A stretch of DNA of 64,000 nt from Pseudomonas sp. ICMP22404 (GCF_006227205.1 NZ_VCNG01000017.1:62001-126000); one strand, 5' to 3'; counted from the stretch's first letter, positions 25,525 to 34,504 are shown. The notes: generated from the letters alone by a model not told the origin. Program-made: numbers and translations.

Positions 25525-26408
25525 TGAGCGTCCTGATCAATAAAGACACCAAGGTTATCTGCCAGGGTATTACCGGTTCGCAAGGTAGTTTCCACACCCA
25601 GCAAGCCATCGAATACGGCACCAAGATGGTTGGCGGCGTAACGCCTGGCAAGGGCGGCACCGAGCACCTGGGCCTGCCTGTCTTCAACACCGTCAAGGAC
25701 GCTGTTGCAGCCACTGGCGCCACCGCCAGCGTGATCTACGTTCCGGCTCCTTTCTGCAAGGATTCCATCCTTGAAGCGGCGTTCGGCGGCATCAAGCTGA
25801 TCGTGTGCATCACCGAAGGCATCCCGACCATCGACATGCTGGAAGCCAAGGTCAAGTGCGACGAGCTGGGTATCACCCTGATCGGCCCTAACTGCCCAGG
25901 CGTGATCACTCCAGGCGAATGCAAGATCGGCATCATGCCAGGTCACATTCACTTGCCAGGCAAGGTCGGTATCGTTTCCCGTTCCGGCACCCTGACCTAC
26001 GAAGCTGTGAAGCAGACCACTGACGCCGGTTTCGGTCAGTCGACTTGCGTCGGCATCGGCGGTGACCCGATCCCAGGCTCGAACTTCATCGACATCCTGA
26101 AGCTGTTCCAGGAAGACCCGAAGACCGAAGCGATCGTCATGATCGGTGAGATCGGCGGTTCGGCTGAAGAAGAAGCGGCTGCCTACATCAAGGCAAACGT
26201 GACCAAGCCGGTTGTTTCCTACATCGCAGGTGTGACTGCTCCTCCGGGCAAGCGCATGGGCCATGCTGGCGCAATCATCTCTGGCGGCAAAGGCACTGCA
26301 GACGAGAAGTTCGCTGCACTGCAAGACGCAGGCGTGAAAACCGTGCGTTCGCTGGCAGACATCGGCAAGGCCCTGGCCGAGCTGACTGGCTGGGAAATGA
26401 AGAAGTAA
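25524..26408 (+). CDS. sucD: Succinyl-CoA synthetase alpha subunit
   Basis: A 294-aa CoA-binding subunit that carries the phosphohistidine intermediate in GHAGAIISGGKGTA near the C-terminus. CQGITGSQGSFHTQQAIEYG is the CoA-binding N-terminus, and IGPNCPGVITPGECKIGIMPG follows mid-protein. GGAGG precedes the start, which overlaps the sucC stop, so the two subunits are made in equal amounts. A UUCG-loop terminator follows and closes the sdh-suc cluster. Confidence 0.98.
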   Translation: MSVLINKDTKVICQGITGSQGSFHTQQAIEYGTKMVGGVTPGKGGTEHLGLPVFNTVKDAVAATGATASVIYVPAPFCKDSILEAAFGGIKLIVCITEGIPTIDMLEAKVKCDELGITLIGPNCPGVITPGECKIGIMPGHIHLPGKVGIVSRSGTLTYEAVKQTTDAGFGQSTCVGIGGDPIPGSNFIDILKLFQEDPKTEAIVMIGEIGGSAEEEAAAYIKANVTKPVVSYIAGVTAPPGKRMGHAGAIISGGKGTADEKFAALQDAGVKTVRSLADIGKALAELTGWEMKK

Positions 26409-26435
26409 GCTTCGGCTGATCTTTTCGTTCCAGCA

Positions 26436-26467
26436 ACAAAGGCCACCTTCGGGTGGCCTTTGTCGTT
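26436..26467 (+). terminator. Rho-independent terminator of sucCD
   Basis: Perfect 12-bp stem ACAAAGGCCACC (26436-26447) / GGTGGCCTTTGT (26452-26463), TTCG tetraloop, then CGTTT. Confidence 0.95.
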
Positions 26468-26502
26468 TCTGGTACTTGTGTGGAAGCAGCGTGGAAGCAA
26501 GT

Positions 26503-26587
26503 GTGGGAGCAAGGCTTGCCCGCGATGCAGGCGCCTCGTTTTCGCAGGCACCGAGCCGTCTTCGTCGCGGGCAAGCCTTGCTCCCAC
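26503..26587. repeat. REPIN between sucD and brnQ
   Basis: Inward-facing pair of the GTGGGAGCAAGGCTTGCCCG subtype. It lies in a 458-bp gap (26409-26866) that otherwise holds the sucCD terminator and the unresolved brnQ promoter region; no gene is seen in it. Confidence 0.9.
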
Positions 26588-26866
26588 AGATAAATCTCCT
26601 CGCCACAGGTCATCCGCTGTCCACCAGGGAGGTTATGGGGGAAAAATAGATATGTAAACGCGACACAGAAACGTCGTGTATCGGATAGTTTGCCCTGTAA
26701 CAGTGCGTTTGTGCTCCAGATTGGTTAGGCTAGCAGCCATTTTGCGACCGCTGCCCACAAGGAAGCGCCGCGCTAAACGGGTCGGTCCCATACGGATCGG
26801 CAGCATTTCCCTCTACCCTCGGGGAAATCCCTCTCTAAATTCCGATTCAGTAGTGTGGTTTCCTTA

Positions 26867-28180
26867 ATGAAAGTGTTGAAAGGCCAGGACATCCTGGCGC
26901 TTGGTTTCATGACATTTGCCCTGTTCGTCGGGGCCGGCAACATCATCTTCCCGCCTATCGTCGGTTTGCAGTCCGGGCCTCATGTCTGGATGGCGGCGCT
27001 GGGCTTTCTGATCACGGCGGTCGGGCTGCCGGTGGTCACCGTGGTCGCCCTGGCGAAGGTCGGCGGGGCGATGGATGCCTTGAGCAGCCCCATCGGCAAG
27101 ATCGCCGGCGGTCTGCTGGCCGCGGTCTGCTACCTGGCTGTCGGCCCGCTGTTCGCCACGCCGCGTACCGCCACCGTCTCGTTCGAAGTCGGCCTGGCGC
27201 CGCTGACCGGCGAAAGCCCGCTGGCGCTGTTCCTCTACAGCGCGGTGTATTTCCTGGTGGTGTTCTTCATCTCGCTCTACCCGGGTCGGCTGCTGGATAC
27301 CGTTGGACGGTTCCTCGCGCCGCTGAAGATCATTGCCCTGGCCGTGTTGGGGATCGCAGCGTTTGCCTTGCCCGCCGGTGGTATCGGCGTGGCCACGCCG
27401 GAGTATGTCGCGGCACCGTTCTCCCAGGGTTTCATCAACGGCTACCTGACCATGGATACCCTCGGTGCCCTGGTGTTCGGCATCGTCATCGTCAACGCGA
27501 TCCGCTCCCGAGGCGTCGAATCGCCGGCCTTGATCACCCGTTACGCAATCATTGCCGGGTTGATCGCCGGGCTCGGCCTGGCGCTGGTCTATATCAGCCT
27601 GTTCCGCCTGGGTTCGGGCAGCCACGAAGTGGCGCTGGGTGCCACCAACGGCGCTGCCGTGCTGCATGCCTACGTGCAACACACCTTCGGCAGCCTGGGC
27701 AGCGGTTTCCTCGCCGTACTGATCTCCCTGGCCTGCCTGGTGACCGCGGTGGGCCTGACCTGTGCCTGTGCCGAATACTTCAGTCGCGTCCTGCCGCTGT
27801 CCTACAAGACGCTGGTGGTGATCCTGGCGGCGTTTTCGTTGCTGGTGTCCAACCTCGGCCTGACCAAGCTGATCGCCTTCTCGATTCCGGTGCTGACCGC
27901 CATCTATCCACCGTGCATCGCCCTGGTGGCCCTGAGCTTCTGCAAGGACTTCTGGCACGAACAGGGGCGCATCGTCGGCCCGGTGATGCTGGTGTCGTTC
28001 CTGTTTGGCCTGGTCGACGCGCTCAAGGGAGCAGGGCTGGCAGACTGGATGCCGGCGCAACTGGCTCATCTGCCGCTGAGCGAGCAGGGGCTGGCCTGGC
28101 TGGTGCCGTCGGTCATGACCCTGGTCGTGGCCGTGGTGTGTGATCGCCTGCTGGGCAAGCGCAGCGAAGCACTGGCTTAA
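26867..28180 (+). CDS. brnQ: Branched-chain amino acid:cation symporter
   Basis: A 437-aa membrane protein with about 12 helices of the LIVCS (BrnQ/BraB) family, importing leucine, isoleucine and valine with sodium or protons. The signature at the N-terminus is ALGFMTFALFVGAGNIIFPP, followed by GPLFATPRTATVSFEV. I start it at ATG 26867 (MKVLKGQDILALGF), as in relatives; an in-frame GTG at 26855 would add four residues. It is flanked by its own terminator at 28207 and is probably monocistronic. Confidence 0.96.
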   Translation: MKVLKGQDILALGFMTFALFVGAGNIIFPPIVGLQSGPHVWMAALGFLITAVGLPVVTVVALAKVGGAMDALSSPIGKIAGGLLAAVCYLAVGPLFATPRTATVSFEVGLAPLTGESPLALFLYSAVYFLVVFFISLYPGRLLDTVGRFLAPLKIIALAVLGIAAFALPAGGIGVATPEYVAAPFSQGFINGYLTMDTLGALVFGIVIVNAIRSRGVESPALITRYAIIAGLIAGLGLALVYISLFRLGSGSHEVALGATNGAAVLHAYVQHTFGSLGSGFLAVLISLACLVTAVGLTCACAEYFSRVLPLSYKTLVVILAAFSLLVSNLGLTKLIAFSIPVLTAIYPPCIALVALSFCKDFWHEQGRIVGPVMLVSFLFGLVDALKGAGLADWMPAQLAHLPLSEQGLAWLVPSVMTLVVAVVCDRLLGKRSEALA

Positions 28181-28206
28181 GCATCTACAGCCGTTCTCGC
28201 TAACCG

Positions 28207-28242
28207 AAATGCCCCGTATCAATCGATACGGGGCATTTTTTT
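28207..28242 (+). terminator. Rho-independent terminator of brnQ
   Basis: Stem AAATGCCCCGTATC / GATACGGGGCATTT with loop AATC, then a T run. Confidence 0.95.
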
Positions 28243-28307
28243 ATGCAGCGGTGTCTTTTTCCTTGGGCTAACGTCGAAGCAGTGTCCTGCACAAATGAAG
28301 TTTTCCT

Positions 28308-28394
28308 GTGGGAGCGAGCCTGCTTGCGATAGCGGTAAGTCAGCCAATGAATGGATAGCTGATCAATCGCAATCGCGAGCAGGCTCGCTCCCAC
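28308..28394. repeat. REPIN between brnQ and the DUF599 gene
   Basis: Inward-facing 87-bp REPIN with left arm GTGGGAGCGAGCCTGCTTGC. Its whole length, spacer included, is the reverse complement of 50996-51082 with two mismatches. Confidence 0.92.
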
Positions 28395-28440
28395 AGGAGG
28401 CGCAGCAACTGCACCATGTTCTTTTTATACAAGGAATTGC

Positions 28441-29178
28441 ATGTCATTCATCCAAGTCAACCTGATCCATCTCCTGGCCGCTGTCTGGTTCATCGTCTGC
28501 TGGGGCGGCTATACCCGTTATGCCACGTGGAAGGCCCGTGATACGGCCTGTCTGGCCAGCGTGATGCACCTGTATCGTGAAGACTGGATGCGTCGCATGC
28601 TGCTGCGCGAGAACCGTATCGCCGACGCCAGCGTGATCGGTAACCTGGAGCGTAACGCATCATTCTTTGCCTCCAGCACGTTGATCATCCTGGCCGGCAT
28701 CCTGACGGTACTCGGCGCATCCGACCGGGCGGTGTCCTTGCTGGCGGACCTGCCGCTGGTGCAGCAGGCTTCCCAGGGCATGGCCGAAGTCAAGCTGCTG
28801 TGCCTGGCGTTGGTGTTCGTGTACGCGTTCTTCACGTTCAGCTGGTGCATGCGTCAATACAACTTCGCGGCGGTCCTGGTGGGCTCGGCACCGATGATCG
28901 GCGAACGCCATGTCTCGGAGCAGGAACGCAAGGCCTTTGCACTGCGGGCCGCGCGAGTTATCTCGATGGCCGCCAACCAGTTCAACTTCGGCCTGCGTTC
29001 TTATTACTTCGGCATGACCATGTTGGCGTGGTTCGTCAGCCCCTGGTTATTCATGTTGATGAGTGCCGGCGTGGTGTTCGTGCTTTATCAGCGCGAGTTT
29101 CATTCCGATGTGCTGGACGTCATGGTCTATACGCCGACGGAAGTACCGGCACCGGAAGTCGTCAAGGACGCGGCATGA
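28441..29178 (+). CDS. DUF599 membrane protein
   Basis: A 245-aa protein of the DUF599 family with about four hydrophobic segments: residues 5-25, 76-96, 120-140 and 200-222. Between them lie conserved polar stretches such as NRIADASVIGNLERNASFFAS and AANQFNFGLRSYYFG. The function is unknown. AAGGA lies before the ATG. A REPIN precedes it and a long bidirectional terminator follows, so it is a one-gene unit. Confidence 0.88.
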   Translation: MSFIQVNLIHLLAAVWFIVCWGGYTRYATWKARDTACLASVMHLYREDWMRRMLLRENRIADASVIGNLERNASFFASSTLIILAGILTVLGASDRAVSLLADLPLVQQASQGMAEVKLLCLALVFVYAFFTFSWCMRQYNFAAVLVGSAPMIGERHVSEQERKAFALRAARVISMAANQFNFGLRSYYFGMTMLAWFVSPWLFMLMSAGVVFVLYQREFHSDVLDVMVYTPTEVPAPEVVKDAA

Positions 29179-29198
29179 CAACGGCCGGATAAATCGCA

Positions 29199-29237
29199 GG
29201 CAAAAGAAAACCCGCACTTGGCGGGTTTTCTTTTGCC
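29199..29237. terminator. Bidirectional terminator between DUF599 and lipoprotein genes
   Basis: A 17-bp perfect stem (29199-29215 with 29221-29237), loop ACTTG. The A-rich and T-rich stretches inside the arms let it act on both converging transcripts. Confidence 0.9.
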
Positions 29238-29248
29238 GCTAAAACCGA

Positions 29249-29500
29249 TCAGTTGGTTTTAGGCGCTGTGGCAGGCGCTTGTTCCTGAGCAGCGGCTTTG
29301 TTTGCTTCAGCCTGATCTTTGGCGGCTTCGGCGTTTTCTTTCGCCGCGTCGTTCACTTTATCCTGTGCTTTGTTCATGTCCTGCTGAGCTTGCTCAGCAT
29401 GTTGGTTGGCATCTTGAGCTTTGTCCTCGGATTTCTTATCGCAGGCAGCGAGACCGAGGGAGGCGGCCAACATCAAGGCAATAGCTAAAGTCTTACGCAT
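29249..29500 (-). CDS. Small alanine-rich lipoprotein
   Basis: An 83-aa protein with signal peptide and lipobox LGLAAC (lipidated Cys20). The remaining ~63 residues are rich in Ala, Lys, Glu, Gln and Asp in a heptad-like pattern (DAANQHAEQAQQDMNKAQDK region), predicting a coiled coil. Size and build resemble Lpp or OprI, but the C-terminus (PATAPKTN) lacks the terminal lysine that Lpp uses to join peptidoglycan. The exact family is not recognised. It is monocistronic. Confidence 0.82.
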   Translation of the reverse strand: MRKTLAIALMLAASLGLAACDKKSEDKAQDANQHAEQAQQDMNKAQDKVNDAAKENAEAAKDQAEANKAAAQEQAPATAPKTN

Positions 29501-29657
29501 GGGGTGTTTCTCCTTATGGATATAACTACTGGCCGTTTGAGCAATCCCCCTCGGGTTAAGTTCCTCTTTTGCGACAGATATATAACTTTGCTATGCAATG
29601 GAACTTTATGAGTCGCGCCTGTTATCACGCCTCGTTACTGACAAGAGCATTGAACCC

Positions 29658-30134
29658 ATGGCCGAAGACCCCGTTTTTGAGCGCGCCACGCGTTTCCTGT
29701 CCGCGCTGAGACATTGCCAGGTGCTGGGCCTGAAGTTGCACAGCGCCAGCCACGAAGGCTTGACCCTGGTGCTGCCTTTCAGCCCCCGGATCGTGGGCAA
29801 CCCGCTTACCGGTGTCCTTCATGGCGGGGCGTTGACCTCATTGATGGACACCGCCTGCGGCATGTCGACCCTCTGCGTGCTGCCTGAGTTCGAGGTCTGT
29901 CCGACCCTGGACCTGCGCATCGACTACATGCACGCCGCCGAGCCGAACAAGGATGTCTATGGTTTCGCGCAATGCTATCGGGTGACGCCAGACGTGATTT
30001 TCACCCGTGGTTTCGCCTACCAGGACGACCCCGATCACCCCATTGCCCACGTGGTGGGTACATTCATGCGCCTGGGCCAGCACGCCAGGGGATTCACGAA
30101 GGGTGGCCCGATGGCTGCCAGGAACACGCCATGA
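29658..30134 (+). CDS. PaaI-type hotdog-fold thioesterase
   Basis: A 158-aa hotdog protein, probably an acyl-CoA thioesterase. NPLTGVLHGGALTSLMDTACG holds the HGG turn and catalytic Asp of the PaaI group. I use ATG 29658 (MAEDPVFERATRF); an in-frame ATG at 29598 would add 20 residues but has no ribosome site. Its stop overlaps the next hotdog gene as ATGA, so the two are co-translated and may form a heteromer or act on related acyl-CoAs. Confidence 0.83.
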   Translation: MAEDPVFERATRFLSALRHCQVLGLKLHSASHEGLTLVLPFSPRIVGNPLTGVLHGGALTSLMDTACGMSTLCVLPEFEVCPTLDLRIDYMHAAEPNKDVYGFAQCYRVTPDVIFTRGFAYQDDPDHPIAHVVGTFMRLGQHARGFTKGGPMAARNTP

Positions 30135-30592
30135 CCGACATCACCCGAGAGGAACTGCGCCAGGCCTGCGAGCAGGGCGATCATGGGCGGCTGCTCGCCG
30201 CGATCCCCTATGCACAGCTCATCGGCGTCGAATGCGTGCGCCAGGGCGATGACCTGCTCTTTCGCCTGCCGGCCAACAAGGACAACATTGGTAACCCTTT
30301 ACTGCCGGCGATCCATGGCGGCGTCATTGCCGGCTTCATGGAGCTGGCGGCAGCCGTTCATCTGTTGATCGTCACTCGCGCGCCGGGTGTGCCGAAGATC
30401 ATCGATTTCTCCCTGGATTACCTGCGCGCCGGGAAATTTCGCGACACCTATGCCAGGTGCCAGGTCTGGCGCCAGGGCCGACGGGTGGCCAACGTTGCCA
30501 TCACTGCCTGGCAAGACGTGGAAGCCGAGCCGATCGCAACCGCGCGGGCGCATTTCAAGATCCAGGAGCCTGCAAAGTCGGACCACCCTTGA
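30131..30592 (+). CDS. PaaI-type hotdog-fold protein, partner of the preceding thioesterase
   Basis: A 153-aa hotdog protein. NPLLPAIHGGVIAGFMELAAA aligns with the active-site turn of its neighbour, but Glu replaces Asp at the catalytic helix (FMELAA against LMDTAC), and KIIDFSLDYLRAGKFRD matches the substrate strand. The start at 30131 lies inside the upstream stop (ATGA). The substrate is unknown. Confidence 0.83.
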   Translation: MTDITREELRQACEQGDHGRLLAAIPYAQLIGVECVRQGDDLLFRLPANKDNIGNPLLPAIHGGVIAGFMELAAAVHLLIVTRAPGVPKIIDFSLDYLRAGKFRDTYARCQVWRQGRRVANVAITAWQDVEAEPIATARAHFKIQEPAKSDHP

Positions 30593-30678
30593 AATCCCCA
30601 TCGTTGCCCCCACCTTGAGGACATCCCGCCGCCATCTCAGCGAGGCGGACACCACCATCCACTTGGAGTTTGATGACC

Positions 30679-32583
30679 ATGAGCGTGGAAACTCAAAAGG
30701 AAACCCTGGGCTTCCAGACCGAGGTAAAGCAACTGCTGCACCTGATGATTCACTCGCTGTATTCGAATAAGGAAATTTTCCTTCGCGAGCTGATTTCAAA
30801 CGCCTCCGACGCTGTCGACAAATTGCGTTTCGAAGCCCTGTCCAAGCCAGAATTGCTGGAAGGCGGCGCTGAACTGAAAATCCGTGTGAGCTTCGACAAG
30901 GACGCCAAGACCGTCACCCTCGAAGACAACGGTATCGGCATGAGCCGCGAAGAGGTGATCACGCACCTGGGCACCATCGCCAAGTCCGGCACTGCCGATT
31001 TCATGAAAAACCTGTCGGGCGACCAGAAGAAAGATTCCCACTTGATCGGTCAGTTCGGCGTCGGCTTCTATTCCGCGTTCATCGTCGCCGAGCAGGTCGA
31101 AGTATTCAGCCGCCGTGCCGGCCTCGCTGCGAGCGAAGGCGTGCATTGGTCGTCCAAGGGCGAGGGCGAGTTCGAAGTCGCCACCGTCGACAAGGCTGAT
31201 CGCGGCACCCGCATCGTGCTGCACCTCAAGTCCGGTGAGGACGAATTCGCCGATGGCTGGCGCCTGCGCAACATCATCAAGAAGTACTCCGACCATATCG
31301 CGTTGCCGATCGAGCTGCCGAAGGAAGTCACCGCCGCTGAAGGCGAAGAAAAGCCAGAAGTGGAATGGGAAACCGTCAACCGCGCCAGCGCCCTGTGGAC
31401 TCGCCCACGCACCGAGGTGAAGGACGAGGAATACCAGGAGTTCTACAAGCACATCGCCCACGATTACGAGAACCCGCTGAGCTGGAGCCATAACAAGGTC
31501 GAAGGCAAGCTGGAATACAACTCGCTGTTGTACGTGCCGGCCCGTGCTCCTTTCGACCTGTACCAGCGTGAAGCGCCACGTGGCTTGAAGCTGTACGTGC
31601 AGCGCGTGTTCGTGATGGACCAGGCCGAATCGTTCCTGCCGCTGTACCTGCGTTTCATCAAGGGTGTGGTGGATTCCAACGATCTGTCCCTGAACGTTTC
31701 GCGGGAAATCCTGCAGAAAGATCCGATCATCGATTCCATGAAGTCGGCGCTGACCAAGCGTGTCCTGGACATGCTGGAAAAACTGGCGAAGAACGAGCCC
31801 GAGCAATACAAGAGCTTCTGGAAGAACTTCGGCCAGGTGATGAAAGAAGGTCCGGCCGAGGACTTCGCCAACAAAGAGAAGATCGCCGGCCTGCTGCGCT
31901 TTGCGTCGACCCAGGGTGAAGATGGCGAGCAGATCGTCGGTCTGGCCGATTACCTGGCCCGCGCCAAGGAAGGTCAGGACAAGATCTACTACCTGACCGG
32001 TGAAACTTATGCACAGGTCAAGAACAGTCCGCACCTGGAAGTCTTCCGCAAGAAAGGCATCGAAGTGCTGCTGCTGACCGACCGTATCGATGAGTGGCTG
32101 ATGAGCTACCTCAACGAGTTCGACGGCAAGAGCTTCGTCGACGTGGCCCGTGGCGACCTGGACCTCGGCAACCTGGATTCGGAAGAAGACAAGAAAGCCG
32201 CCGAAGAAGTCGCCAAGAGCAAGGAAGGCCTGGTGGAGCGGATCAAGACAGCCCTGGGCGATGCCGTCAGCGAAGTGCGTGTCTCGCACCGCCTGACCGA
32301 TTCCCCGGCGATCCTGGCCATCGGTGAACAGGACCTCGGCCTGCAAATGCGCCAGATCCTGGAAGCCAGCGGCCAGAAAGTCCCGGACTCCAAGCCGATT
32401 TTCGAGTTCAACCCGGCTCATCCGCTGGTGGAAAAACTCGACAACGAGCAGAGCGAAGAGCGCTTCGGCGACCTGTCGCACATCCTGTTCGACCAGGCGG
32501 CCCTGGCGGCGGGCGACAGCCTGAAGGACCCGGCGGCCTATGTGCGTCGCCTGAACAAGCTGCTGGTTGAACTGTCAGCTTGA
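30679..32583 (+). CDS. htpG: Molecular chaperone HtpG (Hsp90)
   Basis: A 634-aa bacterial Hsp90. The N-terminal GHKL ATPase has FLRELISNASDA, DNGIGM, GTIAKSGT and IGQFGVGFYSAF. The middle domain contains YVQRVFVMD and LNVSREILQ, and a C-terminal dimerisation domain follows. Length equals P. aeruginosa HtpG. I choose ATG 30679 (MSVETQKETLGF) because GGAG lies 10 bases upstream; ATG 30673 and a TTG at 30670 are too close to it. A TTCG-loop terminator follows. Confidence 0.98.
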   Translation: MSVETQKETLGFQTEVKQLLHLMIHSLYSNKEIFLRELISNASDAVDKLRFEALSKPELLEGGAELKIRVSFDKDAKTVTLEDNGIGMSREEVITHLGTIAKSGTADFMKNLSGDQKKDSHLIGQFGVGFYSAFIVAEQVEVFSRRAGLAASEGVHWSSKGEGEFEVATVDKADRGTRIVLHLKSGEDEFADGWRLRNIIKKYSDHIALPIELPKEVTAAEGEEKPEVEWETVNRASALWTRPRTEVKDEEYQEFYKHIAHDYENPLSWSHNKVEGKLEYNSLLYVPARAPFDLYQREAPRGLKLYVQRVFVMDQAESFLPLYLRFIKGVVDSNDLSLNVSREILQKDPIIDSMKSALTKRVLDMLEKLAKNEPEQYKSFWKNFGQVMKEGPAEDFANKEKIAGLLRFASTQGEDGEQIVGLADYLARAKEGQDKIYYLTGETYAQVKNSPHLEVFRKKGIEVLLLTDRIDEWLMSYLNEFDGKSFVDVARGDLDLGNLDSEEDKKAAEEVAKSKEGLVERIKTALGDAVSEVRVSHRLTDSPAILAIGEQDLGLQMRQILEASGQKVPDSKPIFEFNPAHPLVEKLDNEQSEERFGDLSHILFDQAALAAGDSLKDPAAYVRRLNKLLVELSA

Positions 32584-32592
32584 TGAGGTAAG

Positions 32593-32618
32593 GAAAACCC
32601 CGCTTCGGCGGGGTTTTC
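32593..32618 (+). terminator. Rho-independent terminator of htpG
   Basis: Stem GAAAACCCCGC / GCGGGGTTTTC with a TTCG tetraloop. Confidence 0.94.
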
Positions 32619-32649
32619 GTTTCTGGTATCCATTAAAAAGGAGACAGTC

Positions 32650-33378
32650 ATGAGTCAGATTACGGTTCGTTCAGTGGTCTATCAGATCGACGGCCAGACC
32701 TACGAAAGTCGCCTGGCCTTCGATGCCGCCCAGCAGGGCCCGCGTCCGGGCTTGCTGATGGCGCCGAACTGGATGGGGGTTGGGGCGGGGGCCGAGGACA
32801 TCGCCAAGTCGGTGGCGGCCAAGGGGTATGTGGTGTTGATCGCCGACCTGTACGGCCAGACCGTGCGCCCTACCAATGCCGATGAGGCGGGGGCGGCGAT
32901 GATGCCGCTCAAGAATGACCGGGCTCTGTTGCGCAAGCGCATGCAGGCGGCATTCGAACAACTGCAAGGGCAGGGTGAGACGCCGGTCGACGTTGCGAGA
33001 CTCGCCACGTTCGGCTTCTGCTTCGGCGGTTGCTGTGCCTTGGAACTGGCCCGCGCGGGTGCGCCGCTGAAGGCCGCCATCTCGTTCCATGGCACCCTGG
33101 ATACGCCGAACCCGGCGGATGCGAAGAACATCAAGGGCTCGGTGCTGGTGATGCACGGCGCGTCAGACCCGCTGGTGCCGAAAGAACAACTGCCGGCCTT
33201 CGAAGACGAAATGAACGCCGCTGGGGTCGATTGGCAGCTGCTCAGCTACGGTGGCGCGGTGCATTCGTTCACCGACCCCCACGCCAATGTACCGGGCAAG
33301 ATGATGTACAACCCCAAGGTGGCCACGCGGGCGTTCCGGTCGATGCATAATTTACTGGATGAAGTGTTTGCGGGCTGA
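32650..33378 (+). CDS. Dienelactone hydrolase family protein
   Basis: A 242-aa cytoplasmic alpha/beta hydrolase with the cysteine-type triad of dienelactone hydrolases: Cys124 in GFCFGGCC, Asp173 in MHGASDPLV and His205 in GAVHSFTDP. The substrate is unknown: there are no aromatic ring-cleavage genes nearby, so a role in chlorocatechol breakdown is not supported. AAAAAGGAGA precedes the ATG. It lies just behind the htpG terminator and is separately transcribed. Confidence 0.9.
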   Translation: MSQITVRSVVYQIDGQTYESRLAFDAAQQGPRPGLLMAPNWMGVGAGAEDIAKSVAAKGYVVLIADLYGQTVRPTNADEAGAAMMPLKNDRALLRKRMQAAFEQLQGQGETPVDVARLATFGFCFGGCCALELARAGAPLKAAISFHGTLDTPNPADAKNIKGSVLVMHGASDPLVPKEQLPAFEDEMNAAGVDWQLLSYGGAVHSFTDPHANVPGKMMYNPKVATRAFRSMHNLLDEVFAG

Positions 33379-33419
33379 GTTGGGCTTGATCTGATTTTGT
33401 TGTTGTCTGGCCTGCCGTC

Positions 33420-33491
33420 ATCGCGAGCAGGCTCGCTCCCACATTGGATGGGTGAACGACGCCCTCCTGTGGGAGCGAGCCTGCTCGCGAT
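33420..33491. repeat. Outward-facing REP pair between the hydrolase and pirin genes
   Basis: ATCGCGAGCAGGCTCGCTCC at 33420 and its complement ending at 33491, ~26-bp spacer, between convergent genes with no other terminator in sight. Confidence 0.88.
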
Positions 33492-33516
33492 GGCGATCTA
33501 TCAGGCGATACTGAAC

Positions 33517-34377
33517 TCAGGGCAACTCGATCCGCTCACTTTCCCCCGGCACGGTCGGCCAGTCTCCGGCCGCCCAGCGGCGGCGGGCTTCGTCGATCCG
33601 GGCCGGATCGCTGGAGACGAAATTCCAGTTCATCCGCCGCGGTCCGTCCAGCGGTGCGCCGCCGAACAGCACGGCATGGCAGTCGCTGCTGGCAAACAGC
33701 GTCATCTCTTCACCGACCGGCAGTATTACCAGCGAGTGCGGCTCCAGCGGCTCGCCTTCTAACAGCGCTTCACCGCTCAATACGTACAGTGCCCTTTCTG
33801 CATGCTCGGTGGGAATCAGCAGCGTCGTCGCGGTTTGCAGGTTGAGTTCGGCATAGAGCGTAGGAGACAGCACCGGTACTGGCGATTCCAGGCAAAAGCC
33901 TGACCCGGCGATCATGCGGATAACGACGCCCAGGTTGTCGCTGACCGGCAGGGTGCGTGCCGGGTGATGGCTGTAATGCCCCGGCCCTTGTTCGTGGGAT
34001 TGGGGCGAGGCCAGCCAGACTTGCAAGCCGTGCATGACGAAATCGCTGCCCAGTTGCGCGGCCGGCGTGCGCTCGACATGGGCGATGGCGCTGCCAGCGG
34101 TCATCCAACTGACATCCCCGGCCTCGACCACCTGGTCCGAGCCCAGGCTGTCCTTGTGTTGGATTTTTCCTTCGAACAGGTAGGTGAGGGTGGAGAGCCC
34201 GATGTGGGGATGCTGGCGGATATTCATCCCTTTGCCGGCCGGGTAGGTGGTCTGCAGCATATGGTCGAAAAACACGAAAGGTCCGACGCTGCGGCACTTG
34301 GCGGACGGCAGCGGGCGAAGAATCGGCTGGCCTTCGACATCTTCTGCGCGGGGGCGAACGGTCAGGGGCAGGGTCAT
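33517..34377 (-). CDS. Pirin family protein
   Basis: A 286-aa bicupin. The N-terminal cupin has the pirin metal ligands in FFDHM and RQHPHIGLSTLTYLFEG (two His), then HKDSLGSDQ and a Glu in SAIAHVERTP. The C-terminal pirin_C domain follows. Bacterial pirins include quercetin 2,3-dioxygenases such as YhhW and regulatory proteins; this one cannot be assigned a substrate. GGGAGAC precedes ATG 34377; the upstream open frame is not conserved-looking. Confidence 0.93.
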   Translation of the reverse strand: MTLPLTVRPRAEDVEGQPILRPLPSAKCRSVGPFVFFDHMLQTTYPAGKGMNIRQHPHIGLSTLTYLFEGKIQHKDSLGSDQVVEAGDVSWMTAGSAIAHVERTPAAQLGSDFVMHGLQVWLASPQSHEQGPGHYSHHPARTLPVSDNLGVVIRMIAGSGFCLESPVPVLSPTLYAELNLQTATTLLIPTEHAERALYVLSGEALLEGEPLEPHSLVILPVGEEMTLFASSDCHAVLFGGAPLDGPRRMNWNFVSSDPARIDEARRRWAAGDWPTVPGESERIELP

Positions 34378-34504
34378 GGTGTCTCCCGGATTGAACAACG
34401 GATGCGGCGAGCATAACCCGCCGTCGCGGTTGGCGGCACGGGCGACTTGAACCCGGGTGGGAAGGGTGGGGTCTATGCTGCTCATGGCCCTTGGAGATGA
34501 CCCA

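Noticed and set aside
26625..26648. Tiny ORF with a good ribosome site before brnQ (GGGAGG then ATG)
   Set aside because: It ends after four codons and has no branched-chain codon run that would suggest a leader attenuator.
32650..33378. Assignment of the dienelactone hydrolase to chlorocatechol degradation
   Set aside because: No ring-cleavage or maleylacetate reductase genes nearby; only the family is supported.
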